A stretch of 64,000 nucleotides of DNA from Ovis canadensis (GCF_042477335.2 NC_091254.1:99597001-99661000); one strand, 5' to 3'. Numbered from the stretch's first letter, positions 23,105 through 35,213 are shown. The notes: a model not told the origin generated them from the sequence alone. Program-made: numbers and translations.

Positions 23105-23368
23105 AAGGCACTTCAGTCACGTCCGACTCTGTGTGACCCCATAGACGGCAGCCCACCAGGCTCCCCCATCCCTGGGATTCTCCAGGCAAGAACACTGGAG
23201 TGGGTTGCCATTTCCTTCTCCAATGCATGAAAGTGAAAGGTGAAAGTGAAGTCGTTCAGTCATGTCTGACTCTTCGCGACCCCAGAACTGCAGCCCACCA
23301 GGCTCCTCCATAGATGGGATTTTCCAGGGAAGAGTACTGGAGTGGGGTGCCATTGCCTTCTCCGAATA
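23105..23368 (-). mobile_element. Bov-A2 SINE dimer, reverse
   Basis: Two related monomers lie head to tail. Each contains GCAGCCCACCAGGCTCC and ACTGGAGTGGG, joined by a GAAAGTGAAAGGTGAAAGTG linker typical of Bov-A2. Confidence 0.94.
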
Positions 23369-26368
23369 GGGATGAAACATCCTTATTTGGATGCAAAATT
23401 CCATCCTGCCCTCATCTCTACCCATTTGACCGTGCGTTTACCAATGTGAACATCCCAGTTCATTCCCATCTGGTCAACTGCTCGCTCTGTTGTCTGGGGG
23501 TGACTGGGGATACGTTGATTCTGTTGGTAGAAGGTTTGAACAACTTTTTCAAGATTCCCCAAGTCTAAGAAGAGCCGTTGTGAGGCGTGAGGAAGGTGGA
23601 GGTGTGCAGTGGAGAGGCTGTCCTCGGAGCTGGGGCCACGCCTGCAGGGTCTGGCCTGAGGTCGGCACGGGGCGCTGGCCACTGGTCTTTGAGACCTGGA
23701 ACCTGCCTCCAGGGTTGGGGACCGGACACGCCTCTCGGGCCAGGTCGAAGGCGACGGTGCGCCCGGCATGTCCCTCCTTGCCCTCCGCCCTATTCCATCG
23801 CCCCAGGCACCGTCAGTAGGCTTGACTTAGGGGAGAGATGGGCTCCAGGCTGGATTCCCATCTGCAGTTGTTGGGGCACCAAGTGGACTTCAGGTTGGAT
23901 ACTTAGAGCTATCAGCATTTTCTGAGTCAAGAGGTGGGTGGGCTCCAGCTGAAGCATTTACAATCAGCCTCCTGCTTGCCCTCCGGAGCGGACGTGACGA
24001 CAGAAATAGGGCAAAGGCCAGCGCCTGTCTTTCGTGAGCACGTTAAGGTGGCAGTCACGGCAAGGACAAAGAGGGCAAAACCCTGTGTGAGTGAGGGCTC
24101 AAGGGCCTCCGCTCCGCCCTTTTTGGGACAAAAGAGACCCTACACACCTGCAGAAAGGCTCCTTGTGGGTCAGAAGTCAAGGGCCAATGCCAGGCCGTGA
24201 TGAGTCTTGCTCTCCCCAGAAGCCTTCACTTTGAGATCCGTCTTGGCTGAGGCGGGTGTGCTCACCCAGGGTGGGTCCCCGGGTAGGTCCGGTGTGGAAG
24301 AAGAAACCAGTAATTGGCTGAAGGGAGACCTGACCAACCTGAGCGGCCTGGCCGCCCCTCCTCTGCGCCCTCCCCCCTGGGCGCCTGTCCACGCACCTTC
24401 TCTCTGGGCGCGTCTCTGCCCCGCGTCCGTCTCGGCCGAACACAGCGCTGCTGCGTGCGCGGGCCCACAGGCTCCTGAAGAGAATTTATTTATTTATTTA
24501 TTCTCTCCAAGAATAAACTCTGAACCTGCATGTACAGTTTCTTCCTCCGCAATAAATGGCTTTTTCACTGGGGCAAAGATCCACGGAGGAACGCTTCTAG
24601 CCTGTTTCCTTTACTGGTCTGGTGGCTACGATTCGTGGTTCCCTTCCAGGCTTCCCACATTCAGTTCCCAGGCAGGGAGTTAAGATCTGGCTTCACCACT
24701 GGTCACGGCATCCCAGGCTAAATCAGGCTGATAAACCCAAGCTGAATCTGCCACAGGCCCAGGCTGGCCCCAGTGTCCCAGAGCCTGTGACGCTTCTGGG
24801 ACCCAGGCTGCCTCCGTCTACTCAGGACCCCCAGGGCCCTCTGCAGGGACCGCTGGGTTACGGTGCCCACCAGCCCAGCACAGCGTTGCCAGGGTTGTGA
24901 TGGGCCCCGCAACCTGCTCTCTGTGTCCAGCACGAAGTAGCCCCTTGCTGATCTCCACAAGCCCCATCCCGTTCCTCCCATTGCCCCCCGAAGCCATGAG
25001 TCCCTCTGCCGAGGTCTCAGCCAGGGGTGAACCCAGGGTTCACATCTTGGTGGAAGGACCCGAGGGCAGTCCATTTCAACCCGTCGTGAAGACACTCCTG
25101 AGCGCTGATACCTCTTGGAGCAGCTCCCGGGTCTTCAGCCCTTCAGTCCTGAGGAGTCTGAGGAAAGCTGCAAAGGAGAAATGTGATCAAGCATTTGGAA
25201 AAAAGAAGTTAGTTTTCCGGATGATTAGAGCTCTTGGCCCCCTTTTGCGGAACAAACGCTGAGCCCAAATCAACAATGGGAGCCAGGGGGCCTCCGTGGG
25301 CCCCAGAGCCTCCGGCTGCAAGCCTTCCAGGAGCCGTCGTGGCCGCTGGGGTCTCCCAGGCAGTTTGAATAGATTCTTTCTCCCGGGCTGGGGTTTTGTG
25401 CTCCGGGCTTGATTTGAAGCACACGAAATGACTGGATGGCTCACTCATTTCTATAAATACCTATCCTGCGTTACCTTGGCAGCAGCAGAATTCAGCTCAT
25501 CTCTGCAGAGTGGAGAACAGCATTTGCTCTTGGTCATAACAGTCCATCTACTGTCCTCCCAAGACAACGGGACAGACCCAGGACCCACTGTGCACAACCC
25601 GGCCGCTTGTTCTTTTTACGTAAAGTCAGCTCGAGGGTATTTTTAAAGATACAGCTGGGATACACAGGGTAAGTCTATACAACATGAAGCACAGAATCAA
25701 AGCGTCTTACACGCTAACACTTCAGTTTGCACAAACCACACACCCGCACAGTCCCTCCCCAGTGCCCACATTTGGAGTATAATGTAAATATGAGAGTGCC
25801 GTGAGGCTATTCCCAAGGCAAGGACTGCAGTCTGAAGCCTCCCTGTGTGCAGACTCAGTTTACAGTTTAGAAGTTGCAGACGTGACGCGACATCGGAAGC
25901 CCACTGCATTTCGATAAAAGGCTATTTTCCCTATAAAAGCAACTGACTTGACTGAAGCGCAGGAAGAGCCCCGAGGCCAGAGGCAGGCTGTCGGGCGCCT
26001 CCGCTCCTGACGAGGGCTGCTGGTTTCACTTCTTGCCCACTTGCTGATCTGAAAAGCAAAAATGGAGGTGTTTTATGAATTTGGGGTTCTTGTTGAAAGA
26101 ACCGAGCGGACCACACCTCGACCACTCTGACCTCTGACCTTGGCACCCCAGCGTCCCTCACCAGCCGTCACGGAAGCACTTCCCGAGAGGGCTGCGCCAT
26201 CTGCAGCGCCCACGGCTGCCTTTGGGCTGTAAGGGGGCTGCTTCAGAGCTTCCTTCTCCTCAAACTAGGCACGTCTTTGCTCTTTGTGGGTAATTCAGCT
26301 ACCACTTCTCTATGTCTGGTAGATTGGCTTGGCTTGGCTTTGAAACTTAGAAGCCATTAACAGTTCAG
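23369..26368. other. Intergenic single-copy block
   Basis: A short (TTTA)n run lies near 24.49 kb. The + frame 24897-25262 ends in a Lys/Arg-rich stretch but has no supporting splice or start context. Nothing else was recognised. Confidence 0.45.
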
Positions 26369-26560
26369 GAGAGGGCTTCCCTGGTGCCTCAGTGGTAAAG
26401 AATCCGCCTGCCAACGCAGGGGACACAGGTGTGATCCCTGGTCCCGGAAGGTCCCACGTGCCACAGGACACCTAAGCCGTGAGCCGCGACTGCCAAAGCC
26501 CGAAGCCCGAGTGCCTGGAGCCTGTGACCCGCGACAGGAGAATCTGCAGAAAGAAAGGCC
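26369..26560 (+). mobile_element. CHR-type tRNA-derived SINE
   Basis: Starts GGGCTTCCCTGGTGCCTCAG, then TAAAGAATCCGCCTGCC, the tRNA-like promoter region. It continues with TGAGCCGCGACTGCC and CTGGAGCCTGTGACCCGCGA. Confidence 0.8.
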
Positions 26561-26794
26561 TGCCCGCCGCAGCTGGGGGCAGGGGGCAGGCTGTGGGCGC
26601 ACGGGTGCTTCCCCCCTGCTCGCCAGGACCGGGGAGCGCCCGCGTGCAGCAGTGACGACCCGTGCGGTCATAAGCAAGCGCGTCAAGGGCCCTTGGAAGG
26701 AAAAGAATCCAGTGTAGCAGTCCCACACGCGAGCAGCACCCACGTGTCTTTTTCACCTGTGTGTACAGATGGGGGATGAAGGTCACGTGTGCAT

Positions 26795-26830
26795 GAAGGG
26801 GGTGGGCGGGGGGCGGGGGGCGGGGGGGAA
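26795..26830. repeat. G-run cluster (quadruplex-prone)
   Basis: Several runs of 3-7 G separated by one or two bases on the + strand, between unique sequences. The fold is inferred from sequence only. Confidence 0.7.
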
Positions 26831-27439
26831 GAGACTGACCTCGCTCCCCTCACAGCCAGACTGTCGGCCCGCTGACTCTGCTCCAAGCCGACCCTCAGCT
26901 CTTTATCGTGAGGCCGTCCACGTCTCTGAGCAGATCACTGTTTCTCCCTGGGCTCTCAGAGGAAGCTCCCAGACACAACATCACTGCCGAAGCTCTATTT
27001 CCGGAACTCCAAACAGCATTTTAGCCGTAACCCGATAGGATTTCTCATTTTCCTGGGAGAAAACAATCCAATCAATGCCAAATGCTTTGTTCTAATTTCT
27101 GCTAGGTCCTATTAGGTTTCACCCCATTTTCCTTGGTCTTGGCATATTGTGGCCTCTCATTCTCAACTGAAGCTTTCATTTTGTATTTCCAGAGTTTTCT
27201 TTTGTCATCTTTTTAGTTGGGGAAATGGTCTCCATATATTAACTTACAAAATCGTTCTTATTTCAGTGGCAATATATACATATGCTTATTTTAAAGTAGA
27301 CTTTTTTCTGCCCCCAAATAGCAAATGTACATGGAAAAAATGAGAAGCCACAAAAGTACCTGAAGGCTAAAAATCAGGCATAATTGTGCCCGTAGGGACA
27401 GCCCCCATTAGTCTTTTCTTTTTTTGAGATTTTTTAACG

Positions 27440-27607
27440 TGGGCGTTGTTTAGGCCTTCACTGAATCTGTTGCAGTATTGCCTCTGTTTTCTGTTCCGGT
27501 TGTTTGGCTGTGAGACGTGCGGGATCTCAGCTCCCCGACCAGAGATCGAACCTGAGCCCTCGGCGTCGGAAGGCGCGGTCCTCACTGCTGGGCCGCCGGG
27601 CCATCCT
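27440..27607 (-). mobile_element. CHR-type SINE, reverse, diverged
   Basis: Carries the reversed head (GACCAGAGATCGAACCTGAG and CACTGCTGGGCCGCCGGGCC) and the body GGCTGTGAGACGTGCGGGAT. Confidence 0.7.
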
Positions 27608-28254
27608 CCCCCAGCAAACGTGTTTTGCACGTTAATGTCTTAGCATCTGCACACCCAGCCCCCCTCTGGCCCTGCATGGCCACGGAGCAGTGTGTAAGGA
27701 CGTGCCACAGTTCACGTGACGAACCTTCCTCTCCCCCATCTTAGAAGCCCCGTTGCTTTCAAACGCTTTGTTTTTATACGTAAAGAACATTAAAGCCAGT
27801 GAAGTCAGCCTTGGACCCAAACCGCCGGCTGAAGTCCGTTTGGAAAGCCGTGAGTTCAGAGGAGACCCAGACGCTGAGTCTTCGTCAGAGCCCTGTCCCT
27901 GGGGATGGCGTTCTCTTAGCCCGTCTCCTGAGCAGGCGGGGTGTCGGGCCGCCTCCACTTCCCAGGCCGGCCAGGCAGCGCCATGGGGCGGGGGGGGGGG
28001 CAGGGTGTGGGTGCACGAGTGCTTCCCCCCCACGCCGTGGGCCACCCACGGGTCACCACAAAGGCTCGGCCGCGCTGGAACCGTGGCTTCCTGGCCAGGA
28101 CGGTGGAGACAGGCGCCTGCGGAGGGGAGCAGAGCTGGATGCCGCCCAGGCTGAGCTCTGGCCGGTGACCCTAAGCACCTGCGTCAGTTACACCTGTGCC
28201 GCCGACCAGACGTCGGAGATGAGACAGCTCTCCTCGCCAGGCCTCCCTGATGAG

Positions 28255-28385
28255 GATTGTGTGACCTCAGCTACGGAAATAGGGAGCCTGCGGCTCAGAG
28301 AAGCTGAGGGTTTTACCTAAGCTGGCACAGTGCCAAGCGGTCAAGCAGACTCTGGGATCCATGTCTCTTGCAGGCAAGCTTCTTT
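28255..28385 (+). mobile_element. MIR SINE
   Basis: The MIR core is recognisable: AATAGGGAGCCTGCGGCTCA, then GAGAAGCTGAGGGTTTTACC and CTGGGATCCATGTCTC. Confidence 0.6.
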
Positions 28386-28487
28386 CTGCTCTCAACACAC
28401 TACCTAAGAGTAACTGAAAGAAGCCTAAGTTACTACCCGGAATGCAAGGTTTAAATCTCTATTGGTGAGTGATGGCCTATAAGAGGC

Positions 28488-28682
28488 ATTGCTTCCCAGG
28501 GGGCCCTAGTGGTGAAGAACCTGCCTGCCAGCGCAGAAAACACGAGGCGCGGGGCCGGTCCCGGAGCCCGGAAGATCCCCTGGAGGAGGAGGTGGCCGCC
28601 CACTCCAGTACTCTTGCCTGGAGAATCCCAGGGACAGAGCAGCCTGGTGGACAACAGTCCGTGAGCGAGCGGGTGAGTGAGT
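28488..28682 (+). mobile_element. Bov-tA SINE (left arm of an inverted pair)
   Basis: Forward Bov-tA: GAAGAACCTGCCTGCCAGCG, AAGATCCCCTGGAGGAGG and CCAGTACTCTTGCCTGGAG. A reverse copy follows within a few bases. Confidence 0.9.
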
Positions 28683-28685
28683 AAA

Positions 28686-28862
28686 ATCACTCAGTCATGT
28701 CTGACTCTTTGGGACCCCGTGGTCTGTCCATAGACCTCTCCAGGCAGGAGTACTGGGGTGGGCTGCCATTCCCTTCTCCAGGGGCTCCTCCCCACCCTGA
28801 ACTTGGCTCTCCTGCATTGCAGGCGGATTCTTTGCCATCTGAACTACAGCCCCTGGGTCTGC
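28686..28862 (-). mobile_element. Bov-tA SINE (right arm of an inverted pair)
   Basis: Reverse Bov-tA: CACTCAGTCATGTCTGACTC, GGCAGGAGTACTGGGGTGGG and TGCATTGCAGGCGGATTC. With the preceding copy it forms a long imperfect inverted repeat. Confidence 0.9.
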
Positions 28863-29032
28863 AAACAATCAGACGCAGCTGAACACACAAACATGAAGTA
28901 TATTAATACTGCTTATTTTAACACTTCATTTAAGAATTAGGTGATACAAACTTATAAAACGTATTGCATATAAAACCTTATTAAAGACAGAAACGTACTA
29001 AATATGAAATTGTGTATTGAAACATCCTGCAG

Positions 29033-29128
29033 GGCCTCCCTGGCGGCCCAGTGGTTAAGCCTCAACACTTCTCTGCTGTGACCCAGGTTCAGTCCCTGGT
29101 CAGGGCACGACGATCCCACAGGCAGAAG
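29033..29128 (+). mobile_element. CHR-type SINE, 3'-truncated
   Basis: GGGCCTCCCTGGCGGCCCAG, TGGTTAAGCCTCAAC and GGTTCAGTCCCTGGTCAGGG are the tRNA-like head of the family. The body is missing. Confidence 0.72.
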
Positions 29129-29935
29129 AGAATTCTTTGCCAGTTGGCGTGCACTGTGTCAGAGCTTCTGTCTCCGTATGCTTTTGCTATTTTTTCTTGC
29201 CAGTGAGTGCTCTTTGCTTTCCAAAAGTCCCCGGTGGGCTGTGTGGAAATTTCAGGTTCTTTGGTCCTGGGAAATCATGTGGAATTCTTGCTGCAGGACA
29301 GAGAGTAGAAACATTTTTGAAGGAAGCATTCACTACGTGGGATGCAGAAATCTGACAGGATCACTAGATGGAGAAAATGTAGTTTGGTTCAGAATTTTCT
29401 CAACTCTTCCCTCCATTCCGCAAACCCTCAGAGGACCAGCGAGGAATCCCCTGTGTCATTACAGCGCCAGGCCACCAGCGCCTCCTAGAGGCCCGAGGAG
29501 GGCTGCAGCCGGATAATCGGGAGAGCAAGCCAGGCGATGGGGGTCGCTGCGGGCGGTCTCCGTGAGCTGGCCTGGTGCTGCCCTCTGGTGTTCAGAGGGG
29601 TGAATTGCCACCGTGAGACCTGGGATTGCAACTTAATCCAATCAACCGGCTTTAGAGAAAAAAACCTCAATTCAATTCAGTTCAGCGGCTCAGTCATGTC
29701 CGACTCTGCGACCCCATGAAACGCAGCACGCCAGGCCTCCCTGTCCATCACCAACTCCTGGAGTTCACTCAGACTCACGTCCTTCAAGTCAGTGATGCCA
29801 TCCAGCCATCTCATCCTCTGTCGTCCCCTTCTCCTCCTGCCCCCAATCCCTCCCAGCATCAGAGTCTTTTCCAATGAGTCAACTCTTTGCATGAGGTGGC
29901 CAAAGTACTGGAGTTTCAGCTTTAGCATCATTCCT

Positions 29936-31584
29936 TGCTGGGGGCCAGCGTGAGGAGCTCCACCCATGGCAAAGGTCATGAGGAAGGAGGCTTGGCATAC
30001 GCAAAGGCGTGATCAAGCCTCAGGAAACCCCCTGTTCCCGAGCATCTACCCCAAAACCAGAGTCTGTTTTATGCTCTCACCTACACCTCTGACTTTACGG
30101 GGGGCTCTCCCCCATAACCGTTTCTCTCGGAGAAGGAGTAAACGTGCAGCTCCAAGGCAATAAAAATTCCTGGGCGTGACAAGAGTGTTTCAGCTTACGG
30201 ACTCCTCTGAAGGTTATCTGGCCCACCTGTATAGGTTTGTCCGGCCACAAGTGATTGTTTACAGCCTCCCAATCTGAGAGGCACGAGATGTTTTAGACTT
30301 ACTAAAGGCGAATTCTTTTGGGGAGTTAGAAATTATTAGTATACTGGGTTGGTTAGGAATTTAATTGGTGAAGGGTTCTTCATTTGTTGTGTCAATAATT
30401 GCTGCTAATTCCCTGCTCTGGGTGGGACAAGGATGTCTCAGGTCAAACCTCTCTGCTGACAGACTAGCTTGTGTGACAGGATTATCCATACTCCTGCCAC
30501 ATGATTGTTTACTACCTCTCAACCATAAACAGCACAGAGTTTTGGAGTATTTTGAGAGTCTTAATTAGCATAGGACTTTTTCTTCTTGTTGAGTCAATGA
30601 TTGCCGCCAGGCCTCCATATCCTTAGGCACTTGGGAATATATTAATCAATGTATTTGGAGTATAGCAAAGGAAATATAGTAGTTTTTGATGTTAGCAATA
30701 CTAGACTTTTTGAGTTAATGGATTTTCTCTTTTGTAATAGATCACTGTACTTTGTTATAAATCACTGTGTCCTTGCTATGTAAGAATGTAACTTTATCAT
30801 ATCTTAAGACTAAATAGATCTTAAGGGGAGCATTGGTGAAAGGATTTTCATTTGTTGGGCTGATGTTTGCTGCTAAATCTCCATGTTCCCTACTCTTATA
30901 ATGAATATAACTAGCATATAGGAAGAAATAAGTATTAACCTTTAAGCATATAGGAGAAATAAGTATTAACCTTTAAGACTAATCATGTTAACCTTAGGTT
31001 GAATAAATTCCTTTCTTGATTGTAACTCACTACACCCTCACCCTATAGGAATGTAACTTTATTTGGAGGGTGGTGCCTGGTTTAAGAAAAAACACCCTTG
31101 GAAAAAATAAGTTTTTTGGTTATCAGAAAGAAAGGATCATAAAATGTCAGCAGGTCTCACTCATGGCCAGAAGATGATGTAATATTCCTAAGACCGTTTT
31201 TTTAATACATTTATGTGAAGCACCTGATTTTGACAAAGGTCAGGACTGCTGACCCCCGCGTGACTCTGTATTCATCCCTATGTGTAACAAAAGGTATATA
31301 AGCAAACCCAAAAATAAAGAAATCGGATCAGTTTCCGGAAAGGCTGATTCCCCCATGTCGCTTCTTTCTTGCTCCCGTTTTTCTGGCTGAATTCCCATCT
31401 GGAGCATGGATGCTATTTCACGTAATCCAAGTTATTCAGCCTCCTTTTCTCCACTGATCTTCCTACTACACTATCCATTTCTAATCTCTCTATATCTGTG
31501 ATTAAATATGTATTTTTCCAAAGACGCCGACTCCGTCCCCCCACCTTCGAATCACCCTGGATCCACCGGGGCTGGACCCTGGCA
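29936..31584 (+). mobile_element. Solo LTR of a bovine endogenous retrovirus (BTLTR1-like)
   Basis: Starts TGCTGGGGGCCAGCGTGAGG and ends GGCTGGACCCTGGCA. It is flanked by the direct repeat ATTCCT (29930-29935 and 31585-31590), the target-site duplication. A TATATAAG box lies at 31295-31302 and AATAAA at 31313-31318. This gives a long U3 and about 270 bp of R-U5, in + orientation. The 6-bp duplication fits class II (betaretrovirus-like) insertion. There is no internal retroviral sequence, consistent with LTR-LTR recombination. The name BTLTR1 is from memory of the 5' end and not verified. Confidence 0.85.
30913..30977. repeat. 32-bp direct duplication inside the LTR U3
   Basis: Two tandem copies of about 32 bp (AGCATATAGGA(A)GAAATAAG and ATTAACCTTTAA). 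They differ mainly by one or two bases and lie within the U3 region. Confidence 0.9.
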
Positions 31585-34384
31585 ATTCCTTCCAAAGAAC
31601 ACCCAGGACTCATCTCCTTTAGAATGGACTGGTTGGATCTCCTTGCAGTCCAAGGGACTCAAGAATCTTCTCTACCACCACAGTTTCAAAAGCATCAATT
31701 CTTCAGCGCTCAGCTTTCTTCACAGTCCAACTCTCATATCCATACATGACCACTGGAAAAACCATAGCCTTGACTAGACGGCCCTTTGTTGGCAAAGTAA
31801 TGTCTCTGCTTTTCAACATGCTATCAAGGTTGGTCATAACTTTTCTTCCAAGGAGTAAGCGTCTTTTAATTTCATGGCTGTAGTCACTATCTGCGGTGAT
31901 TTTGGAGCCCAAAAAATAAAGTCTGACACTGTTTCCACTGTTTCCCCATCTATTTCACATGAAGTGATGGGACCAGATGCCATGATCTTCGTTTTCTGAA
32001 TGGTGAGCTTTAAGCCAACTTTTTCACTCTCCTCTTTCACTTTCATCAAGAGGCTTTTTAGCTCCTCTTCACTTTCTGCCATAAGGGTGGGGTCATCTGC
32101 ATATCTGAGGTTATTGATATTTCTTCTGGCAATCTTGATTCCAGCTTATGCTTCTTCCAGCCCAGCGTTTCTCATGATGGACTCTGCATAGAAGTTAAAT
32201 AAGCAGGGTGACAATATACAGCCTTGATGTACTCCTTTTCGTATTTGGAACGAGTCTGTTGTTCCATGTCCAGTTCTAACTGTTGCTTCCTACCCTGCAT
32301 ACAGATTTCTCAAGAAGCAGGTCAGGTGGTCTGGTATTCCCATCTCTTTCAGAATTTTCCACAGTTTATTGTGATCCACGCAGCCAAAGGCTTTGGCATA
32401 GTCAATAAAGCAGAAATACATGCTTTTTCTGGAACGCTCTTGCTTTTTCGATGATCCAGCGGATGTTGGCAATTTGATCTCTGGTTCCTCTGCCTTTTCT
32501 AAAACCAGCTTGAACAGCTGGAAGTTCACGGTTCATGTATTGCTGAAGCCTGGCTTGAAGAATTTTGAGCATTACTTTACTAGCGTGCGTGATGAGTGCA
32601 ATTGTGCGGTAGTTTGAGCATTCGTTGGCATTGTCTTTCTTTGGGATTGGAATGAAAACTGACCTTTTCCAGTCCTGTGGCCACTGCTGAGTTTTCCAAA
32701 CTTGCTGGCATATTGAGTGCAGCACTTTCACAGCATCATCTTTCAGGATTTGAAACAGCTCAACTGGAATTCCATCACCTCCACTAGCTTTGTTCGTAGT
32801 GATGCTTTCTAAGGCCCACTTGACTTCACATTCCAGGATGTCTGGCTCTAGGTGAGTGATCACATCACTTTGATTATCTGGGTCGTGAAGATCTTTTTTG
32901 TACAGTTCTGTGTATCCTTGCCACCTCTTCTTAATATCTTCTGCTTCTGTTGGGTCCATACCATTTCTGTCCTTTATCGAGCCCATCTTTGCATGAAATG
33001 TTCCCTTGGTATCTCTAATTTTCTTGTAGAGATCTCTAGTCTTTCCCATTCTGTTGTTTTCCTCTATTTCTTTGCATTGATCGCTGAAGAAGGCTTTCTT
33101 ATCTCTTCTGCTATTCTTTGGAACTCTGCATTCGGATGCTTATATCTTTCCTTTTCTCCTTTGCTTTTCGCCTCTCTTCTTTTCACAGCTATTTGTAAGG
33201 CCTCCCCAGACAGCCATTTTGCTTTTTTGCATTTCTTTTCCATGGGGATGGTCTTGATCCCTGTCTCCTGTACAATGTCATGAACCTCATTCCATAGTTC
33301 ATCAGGCACTCTATCTATCAGATCTAGGCCCTTAAATCTATTTCTCACTTCCACTGTATAATCATAAGGGATTTGATTTAGGTCATACCTGAATGGTCTA
33401 GTGGTTTTCCCTACTTTCTTCAATTTAAGTCTGAATTTGGCAATAAGGAGTTCATGATCTGAGCCACAGTCAGCTCCCAGTCTTGTTTTTGTATAGAGCT
33501 TCTCCATCTTTGGCTACAAAGAACATAATCAGTCTGACTTTGGTGTTGACCATCTGGTGATGTCCATGTGTAGAGTCTTCTCTTGTGTTGTTGGAAGAGG
33601 GTGTTTGCTATGACCAGTGCATTTTCTTGGCAAAACTCTATTAGTCTTTGCCCTGCTTCATTCCGCATTCCAAGGCCAAATTTGCCTGTTACTCCAGGTG
33701 TTTCTTGACTTCCTACTTTTGCATTCCAGTCCCTATAACGAAAAGGACATCTTTTTTGAGTGTTAGTTCTGAAAGGTCTTATAGGTCTTCATAGAACCGT
33801 TCAACTTGAGCCTCTTCAGCGTTACTGGTTCGGGCATAGACTTGGATTACCGTGATACTGAATGGTTTGCCTTGGAAACGAACAGAGATCGTTCTGTCGT
33901 TTTGAGAGTGCATCCAAGTACTGCATTTTGGACTCTTTTGTTGACCATGATGGCTAGTCCATTTCTTCTGAGGGATTCCTGCCCACAGTAGTAGATATAA
34001 TGGTCATCTGAGTTAAATTCACCCATTCCAGTCCATTTTAGTTCACTGATTCCCAGAATGTCGACGTTCACTCTTGCCATCTCCTGTTTGACCGCTTCCA
34101 ATTTGCCTTGATTCATGGACCTGACATTCCAGGTTCCTATGCAATATTGCTCTTTACAGCATCGGATCTTGCTTCTATCACCAGTCACATCCACGGCTGG
34201 GTATTGTTTTTGCTTTGGCTCCATCCCTTCATTCTTTCTGGAGTTATTTCTCCACTGACCTCCAGTAGCGTGTTGGGCCCCTACTGACCTGGGGAGTTCC
34301 TCTTTTGGTATCCTATCATTTTGCCTTTTCATGCTGTTCATGGGGTTCTCAAGGCAAGAACACTGAAGTGGTTTGCCATTCCCT

Positions 34385-35021
34385 TGTAGCAGACGTCACA
34401 TCCTTCCCTTTTCTATCTGGCCCGCAGTCCCTGCCTTATTGCAAAGAGCTAATTGGTAGTGTGTGAAATCAGGAGTGTGTTTTTGCTGTGTCAAATGAAT
34501 TGAATGCTATCTTCAGAAATGATGTTGGAAGAGTCTGCCTCATCTTCAGAACGCTTCTGAGACTGTTTCACCCTGCCGTCAGTAAGAGGAAGGAGGAGAC
34601 AGCGGAGGGCACCGAGGCTTCACCAGGAAGGCGGGGCTCAGTGCCTGCTAGTGGACGTACGACTCCGAGCAGCTTCCTCGTTCCAACTTCAATTTTCTGA
34701 TTTTTAAAATAGAATGAACATATTCAGCTTGCCAAACTTTGAGAGGATTCAAGAAGTTAATGTTTGAAAAAATACCTGATAAACTTTTGAAAATTAAGAG
34801 TTTATATAATAGGTTATGGAATGCCTACTAGTAGATTTCACTATTTGAATTTTTCAAGATCACATTAAAAGGAACAGCAGAGATTAACTTTCTCATTGAG
34901 TCTGTTTAAAAAGGAAGCCAAGTGCCGCACTACATGTACGCGAATCTTGTGTTACTTGTATTAAAATTAAAGGTGAAAAGTAGCAAAATTTCTAAATATA
35001 TAAAATTATTTCAACAGTCAT
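34385..35021. other. Intergenic, AT-rich
   Basis: Lies between the BovB 5' end and a SINE. Nothing recognised. Confidence 0.5.
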
Positions 35022-35213
35022 AGTGCTTAGTCATTCCGTCATGCCCAGCTCTTTCCAACCCCGTGGACTGTAGCCCACCAGGCACCTCTGTCCATGGGAT
35101 TCTCCAGGCAAGAACACTGGGGTGGGTTGCCATGCCCTTCTCCAGGGGATCTTCCCAGCAAAGGGCTCACCCGAGTCTCCTGCCCTGCAGGCGGAAACTT
35201 CCCCATCTAATCA
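35022..35213 (-). mobile_element. Bov-tA SINE, reverse
   Basis: TGGACTGTAGCCCACCAGGC, AGAACACTGGGGTGGGTTGC and CTCCAGGGGATCTTCCCAGC, then a tRNA-like head ending in CTGCAGGCGGA. Confidence 0.93.

Larger units (their letters stand above)
29669..34384 (-). mobile_element. BovB LINE (~3 kb) interrupted by a solo LTR
   Basis: One reverse-oriented BovB copy lies in two pieces: the 3' part at 29669-29935 and the ORF2 body at 31585-34384. The pieces join exactly once the 1,649-bp LTR and one copy of its 6-bp target duplication are removed. On the minus strand the body shows an endonuclease-type N-terminus (YCIGTWNVRSMNQGKLE, GISELKWTGMG) near 34.0-34.2 kb. The reverse-transcriptase part includes FIDYAKAFGCVDHNKLWKIL near 32.4 kb and a YADD motif near 32.1 kb. 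The frame is broken into several pieces, so no intact ORF2 remains. The extreme 5' end of the family consensus was not recognised. Confidence 0.92.

Noticed and set aside
23048..23230. Polyalanine protein of 60 residues
   Set aside because: It is the (GCT)n tail of a Bov-A2 SINE, not a coding triplet repeat.
24897..25262. 121-codon frame with a basic C-terminal stretch as a possible small gene
   Set aside because: No splice signals or poly(A) context. The N-terminal part is low complexity, and I could not connect it to any family.
32852..33283. 143-codon + strand frame rich in Phe/Leu/Ser, like a membrane protein
   Set aside because: It is the antisense of the BovB reverse-transcriptase region. 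The hydrophobic composition comes from complementing Lys/Glu codons.
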